Assembly (NCBI GenBank): GCA_002803225.1 | Contig: NXFV01001497.1 | Span: forward strand, 1 to 10,538 | Length of the DNA: 10,538 nt | Source: Gamarada debralockiae | Lineage: Eukaryota > Ascomycota > Leotiomycetes > Helotiales > Hyphodiscaceae | Direction: 5' to 3' | In this document: positions 7,883 through 10,538 of the stretch, piece by piece | Position numbering within the stretch: position 1 is the stretch's first letter | Layout: every line of letters starts with the position of its first letter | Made by a program: the position numbers and the translations under genes | Notes under the pieces: model-generated | Database searches by the model: none | The model's input: only the letters and a program-made list of their open reading frames with translations | Told to the model about the DNA's origin: nothing

Positions 7883-8361
7883 CTCAAGATCTGGGATGCG
7901 AGCAGCGGCGAGTGCTTGTCGACGCTCGAGGGACATAGCAAATATGTCAGTTCGGTGGCCTTCTCCCACGATTGGGCCCGGCTGGCGTCGGCGTCATACT
8001 ACAAGACGGTCAAGATCTGGGATGCGAGCAGCGGCGAGTGCCTCCAGACGCTCAGCATAGGCAAGACACTTAGCCGCATCTAATTTGATCTCACTGGCTC
8101 ATGCCTTCGCACCGAAATTGGTACCATCGATATTAGTGCTCTGTTAGATTCGAGACCACTTCCATTTAATTTAAAATTTCAGAGTTCTCAATATCAAGGC
8201 CTAACTTTAAGCGCAGATGGTATATGGATAACACATAATTCAGAGAAGCTAGTGTGGCTACCCTCAGAGTATTATGCTCAGTAGTGTCTGGGAAGACGAT
8301 TGGAATTAGTGTTAGAACTGGAAGAGTATGGATATACTATGTTGAGTTTAAAGCATCCTAA
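7883..8361 (+). pseudogene. C-terminal WD40 tail of a fungal NLR-type (NACHT-WD40) gene, 5'-truncated
   Basis: Beginning at the first base after the HET stop codon and in the same frame, the sequence reads LKIWDASSGECLSTLEGHSKYV, SSVAFSHDWARLASASYYKT, VKIWDASSGECLQTL. This is one complete WD repeat flanked by two blade ends. It continues through SIGKTLSRI to a TAA at 8081-8083, then in the same frame FDLTGSCLRTEIGTIDIS and LPFNLKFQSSQYQGLTLSADG to a TAG at 8282-8284. A frameshift near 8272-8285 leads into VSGKTIGISVRTGRVWIYYVEF and a TAA at 8359-8361. This is the typical tail that closes the propeller of fungal NACHT-WD40 proteins. Everything upstream (NACHT domain, effector domain, earlier WD repeats) is absent, so it is a broken fragment. 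NLRs of this type sense non-self ligands through the WD40 propeller and activate an N-terminal death domain, which is HET in some of them. Confidence 0.85.
7886..8053 (+). repeat. WD40 repeat pair, 126-bp period with an identical 30-bp core
   Basis: The 30 bases at 7886-7915 (encoding KIWDASSGEC) recur without a mismatch at 8012-8041, exactly 126 bases (42 codons) later. ACGCTC follows in both copies after a short divergent stretch. A 42-residue unit is the standard WD40 spacing. Near-identical DNA between repeats is known from fungal NLR WD40 arrays that undergo repeat shuffling. The block is clearly G+C-richer than the DNA after about 8080. Confidence 0.8.
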
Positions 8362-8734
8362 GGCCTTGGAACATTTATGTCGTGATAACTTACTCTTCTA
8401 TTTTTTATTTTCTCTATTTCATAGAGGGCCGGGGATTAACATGAATATATAGCTTGTTAATTTGCCACAGTGAAGCTTCGAGTATACTCTATATTAAGTG
8501 ACAATATGCTTGTTAAATACTTGCCACTTGAGTCTAGCTAGAGGCAGACGCTACAAAATATACATCACATAATCATGTACACTTAAAGAAGCATTCAGTG
8601 AACTACTGTCATTCTCACAGCTGGGAATTACTCTAACCTTAGTGCGGGATGTAGCTCGGGTGGGCAGTTCGCTTAGGTCAGGTGGGCACTTGGCACTTGG
8701 TATGGAACCGTACTTCACGTGATAGACTATACTC
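8362..8734. other. Gene-free stretch with a short G+C-richer repeat patch
   Basis: No coding frame is supported here. The left part (8362-8635) is A+T-rich filler after the WD40 relic. A G+C-richer patch at 8641-8712 contains GGTGGGCA twice, 22 bases apart (8659-8666 and 8681-8688), and a perfect CACTTGG tandem (8687-8700). A CACGTG lies near 8716-8721. The patch has the look of the edge of a dispersed element, but no family can be named. Confidence 0.4.
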
Positions 8735-8758
8735 TTTTGGGACAGCGCGTCCCGAAAA
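8735..8758. repeat. Hairpin-forming palindrome at a composition boundary
   Basis: GGGAC, AGCGC, GTCCC at 8739-8753 is a perfect 5-bp stem with a 5-base loop. With one G-T pair and flanking T/A pairs it extends to about 9 bp (TTTTGGGAC against GTCCCGAAA). It stands where balanced DNA on the left gives way to very A+T-rich DNA on the right. It could be the subterminal palindrome or inverted terminal repeat of a transposon whose RIP-mutated body fills the right side. The matching right end is not in the window. Confidence 0.35.
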
Positions 8759-8912
8759 TAAATATATCCTCACCTTTTCTTTTTTAGTTTCTATAGTAAT
8801 CGTTATACGTAAAATAATCGATTATAAGCAAAGATACTAAAAGAAATCTAGGTAAACAATTAAAATTCACTTTCTATTGCTATCGTAACTTCACTATCGC
8901 GTCAAGTACTAA

Positions 8913-8967
8913 CCCTTCCTTTTTCTCTCTCCTTTATATTAATAACAATAACAATAACAACAATAAT
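8913..8967 (+). repeat. Pyrimidine tract followed by (AATAAC)n simple repeat
   Basis: A C/T-only run (about 8913-8935) is followed within a few bases by AAT/AAC trinucleotides at 8941-8967. Next comes ATG at 8966-8968, which overlaps a perfect GTAAGT donor at 8968-8973. A CT-rich tract and then an ACAA-rich leader is a common 5' UTR arrangement in fungal genes. The AAT/AAC run could instead encode poly-Asn, since that frame is open from about 8818. It may mark the 5' end of the decayed gene to its right. Confidence 0.4.
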
Positions 8968-9029
8968 GTAAGTTTATTTTAACCTGTTTTAACTATATAA
9001 GCAGTTCAATCTAGTTTATAATCGATTAG

Positions 9030-10538
9030 AATAACCTACAAAGGCATTACAATATATCAAGAATATTCACTTCAACAAACCTGAACCCCATATATCATTA
9101 CAACTGATTACTAATTGATTATAACGACGTACAGAGCCATCTGATTCCCAGTATAATCGATTATCAACTGCATACGAAGTAATATCTGTACGCTACAAAG
9201 CATATACTAAGCGCCCGGCTAGTATTACTAAGTACGAAAAGGAAGTGATCAATCCTAGCAGTAGTAGTATACATATATTATAATCGTTCTACAACTAATT
9301 ACTAATCGATTATAGAAATCACAAGTAGTATACAAGATTTATACTAGAGAGGTTTTTTGCCGTATGATAACTGCTAAGGCTAGTAATAGAAGCGCGGTAC
9401 TTTATAGAACAATAGTATATATATTAAGTATATAATAATTGTATTCTAATCGATTATAGACTAGATTCAGCGGCACTAATATTATAATAAACTATATTCG
9501 CCTTTAATATAAAGTTGAGTATAACGCTATAATATTAGCTCGGGGTAAGGGTAAGGGAGGACTAAGAAATTTAGTAAGTATTTAATATTAGCTTTATAAT
9601 TAGTTACTAATCGATTATAGAAAGAAAAAAACGATGCCGAGAAACACTTTACTAAATAGATAATCCTTATTAATACTACTATAGCTAAGGTAAGGTTTAA
9701 GAATAAGTTATATTTAATTTCTAATCGATTATAGGTATATCTCTTAGGTTTATAGCAAATTAATAATACTATTAGTGAAGTTAATCTATTAGCTATAAGT
9801 AAATTAGCTCTTGAGTAGTTAAAAACTAAATTCTAATCGATTATAGGCTTATTCTACTCTAATAAAGTCTACTTTAATAAAGTATAAAGCCGATCGTTAT
9901 ATTATATCTGATAATAAATTTAAGACTCTTGAAAATAATATAGAGGAGAATTGAATTGTAATAATTTCTATATACTTAGTAATTACTTACTAATCGATTA
10001 TAGCGTGATAAGGTTCTTTTAAGAGACTCTACTACTAAGAAGCCTAAGCCTAGCAAAAAGTCTATACCTAGTAAGAAGTCTAAGCCTAGTAAGAAGCCTA
10101 AGGCTCCTAAGGCTGTAGAGAAACTAGCTGTATTGAATACTATAAGTACTAGTTAACTTTTTCAAATTTATTTACTAATTGATTATAGTATAGTTTTGGA
10201 GATAATAGTTAATTTTATAGTACTAAGTAAGAAACTCTAGTATATTATAATAAGATAAGAAAGACTTAGTATACTTTATAACTATTTACTAATTAATTAG
10301 CCTAATAAGTCTTAGATACTTAATTCGCTTAGTCTTAATAAACGGGCTACTTACTCTAGCTATACTGAAAAGTAAGGTATATAGACGAGAACTCGTTTAA
10401 ATATAGTTTCTAATTAATTATAGTTCTATACCTAGACTCTTATTATACTAGTAATAACTAGTATGATTTGAATTAGGAGGAATTTATATATTAACTTCTT
10501 ATAAACTTTATTTAGTTAGAAAGTAATAAAGATAAGTA
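9030..10538 (+). pseudogene. Decayed intron-dense gene relic, product unknown
   Basis: The frame starting right after each exact motif TAG is the most open. 9316-9414 has 33 codons with no stop (KSQVVYKIYTREVFCRMITA...). 9460-9573 has 38 codons with one stop. 9621-9689 has 23 codons with one. 9847-9957 has 37 codons with one TGA. 10004-10147 has no stop until 10152. GTA donors end these segments and give introns 9267-9315, 9415-9459, 9574-9620, 9690-9734 and 9958-10003 (45-49 bases), all phase 0 against the chosen frames. Two of these lengths (47 and 46) are not multiples of three, so the frame changes exactly where an intron would correct it. The copies at 9834 and 10176 have GTA donors only in another phase, and the frame before 9267 is ambiguous. 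After 10188 stops are frequent. No family is recognised. Stops fit RIP, but this is a model from reading, not proof. Confidence 0.45.
10037..10108 (+). repeat. 18-bp tandem repeat encoding a basic Lys-Pro-Ser hexapeptide
   Basis: Four 18-base units run from 10037 to 10108, reading KKPKPS, KKSIPS, KKSKPS and KKPKAP in the frame that opens after the motif TAG at 10003. Most differences between units sit at a few codons, as expected of an old coding minisatellite. A Lys/Pro/Ser tail of this kind would be disordered and DNA- or nucleus-directed in many proteins. The codon-regular pattern is the best sign that the A+T-rich block once encoded a protein. Confidence 0.6.

Larger units (their letters stand above)
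8815..10423 (+). repeat. Recurring motif TAATCGATTATAG, six exact and about seven degraded copies
   Basis: Exact copies start at 9303, 9447, 9608, 9722, 9834 and 9991. Degraded copies start at 8815, 9019, 9112, 9154, 10176 (TTGA core), 10290 and 10411 (TTAA core). Spacing ranges from 42 to 204 bases, mostly 110-160. The core TAATCGATTA is palindromic; the trailing TAG gives all exact copies the same orientation, and each is preceded by AC or TTC. Copies fall in all three frames, so the motif is not a peptide repeat of one continuous ORF. ACTAAT followed by CGATTATAG looks like a fungal branch site close to a 3' splice site. The motif is too short and too irregularly spaced for a CRISPR or satellite array. 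Confidence 0.75.
8758..10538. repeat. A+T-rich, probably RIP-mutated block with a recurring 13-base motif
   Basis: The block is very A+T-rich throughout, with TA steps dominating and stop codons in every long frame. It differs sharply from the gene-bearing part of the window. Such blocks in ascomycetes are usually repeats hit by repeat-induced point mutation (C to T, preferably at CpA). Unlike plain RIP debris, it keeps ordered structure: a pyrimidine tract followed by an (AATAAC)n run at 8913-8967, a spaced 13-base motif, and coding-like segments between the motifs. It is cut by the window end. Confidence 0.6.

Noticed and set aside
8641..8712. A tRNA or tRNA-derived SINE head, because GATGTAGCTCGGGTGG resembles an A box.
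   Set aside because: The position that should be A in the box is G, no B box (GGTTCRANNCC) lies at the proper distance, and no cloverleaf can be drawn. The resemblance is too weak to annotate.
9303..10003. A CRISPR-like array, because a short sequence recurs at intervals.
   Set aside because: The repeat is only 13 bases, the spacing varies widely (112-161 between the exact copies), there is no leader or cas gene, and the context is clearly eukaryotic.
9303..10423. The 13-base motif as a peptide repeat (Thr/Ser-Asn-Arg-Leu or Leu-Ile-Asp-Tyr).
   Set aside because: Start positions fall in all three frames relative to each other and the motif ends in TAG, so no single continuous frame can encode it as a protein repeat.

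Overview
The window looks like nuclear DNA of a filamentous ascomycete (Pezizomycotina). The reasons are short GT-AG introns of 46-56 bases, several heterokaryon-incompatibility (HET) domain sequences, a WD40 tail of a fungal NLR-type protein, and gene blocks bounded by very A+T-rich, apparently RIP-mutated DNA. The species cannot be told from the sequence.

Layout from left to right: an A+T-rich flank (1-240); an intact three-exon GNAT acetyltransferase on + (411-1186); an unrecognised decayed coding relic on + (about 1344-1856); a HET-domain pseudogene on + with about five frameshifts (about 2063-2990); an intact three-exon P-loop sulfotransferase-like gene on - (3250-4031); a short-chain dehydrogenase pseudogene on - (4580-5411); a long HET-domain gene on + (5939-7882), whose zinc-knuckle-like N-terminus lies upstream in the same frame behind a TAG codon (5681-5938); and an NLR WD40 tail relic (7883-8361) that starts directly after the HET stop codon, in the same frame. 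A gene-free stretch (8362-8757) holds small repeats and a hairpin. After it the composition drops sharply into an A+T-rich block that runs to the window end.

The right-hand block holds the most unusual signal. A 13-base motif, TAATCGATTATAG, occurs six times exactly and several more times in degraded form, spaced 42-204 bases apart. Most exact copies sit where a fungal intron would end (branch site ACTAAT, then TAG), 45-49 bases after a GTA donor, and the frame that starts right after each TAG is the most open one. This suggests a decayed, intron-dense gene whose introns share one 3' end, resembling introner-like elements. The segment around 10037-10108 encodes four copies of a basic Lys-Pro-Ser hexapeptide.

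The genes do not form a pathway. The region reads as an accessory, fast-decaying compartment: two intact enzyme genes among broken HET, NLR and dehydrogenase genes. The HET and NLR pieces belong to the self/non-self recognition (allorecognition, programmed cell death) repertoire.
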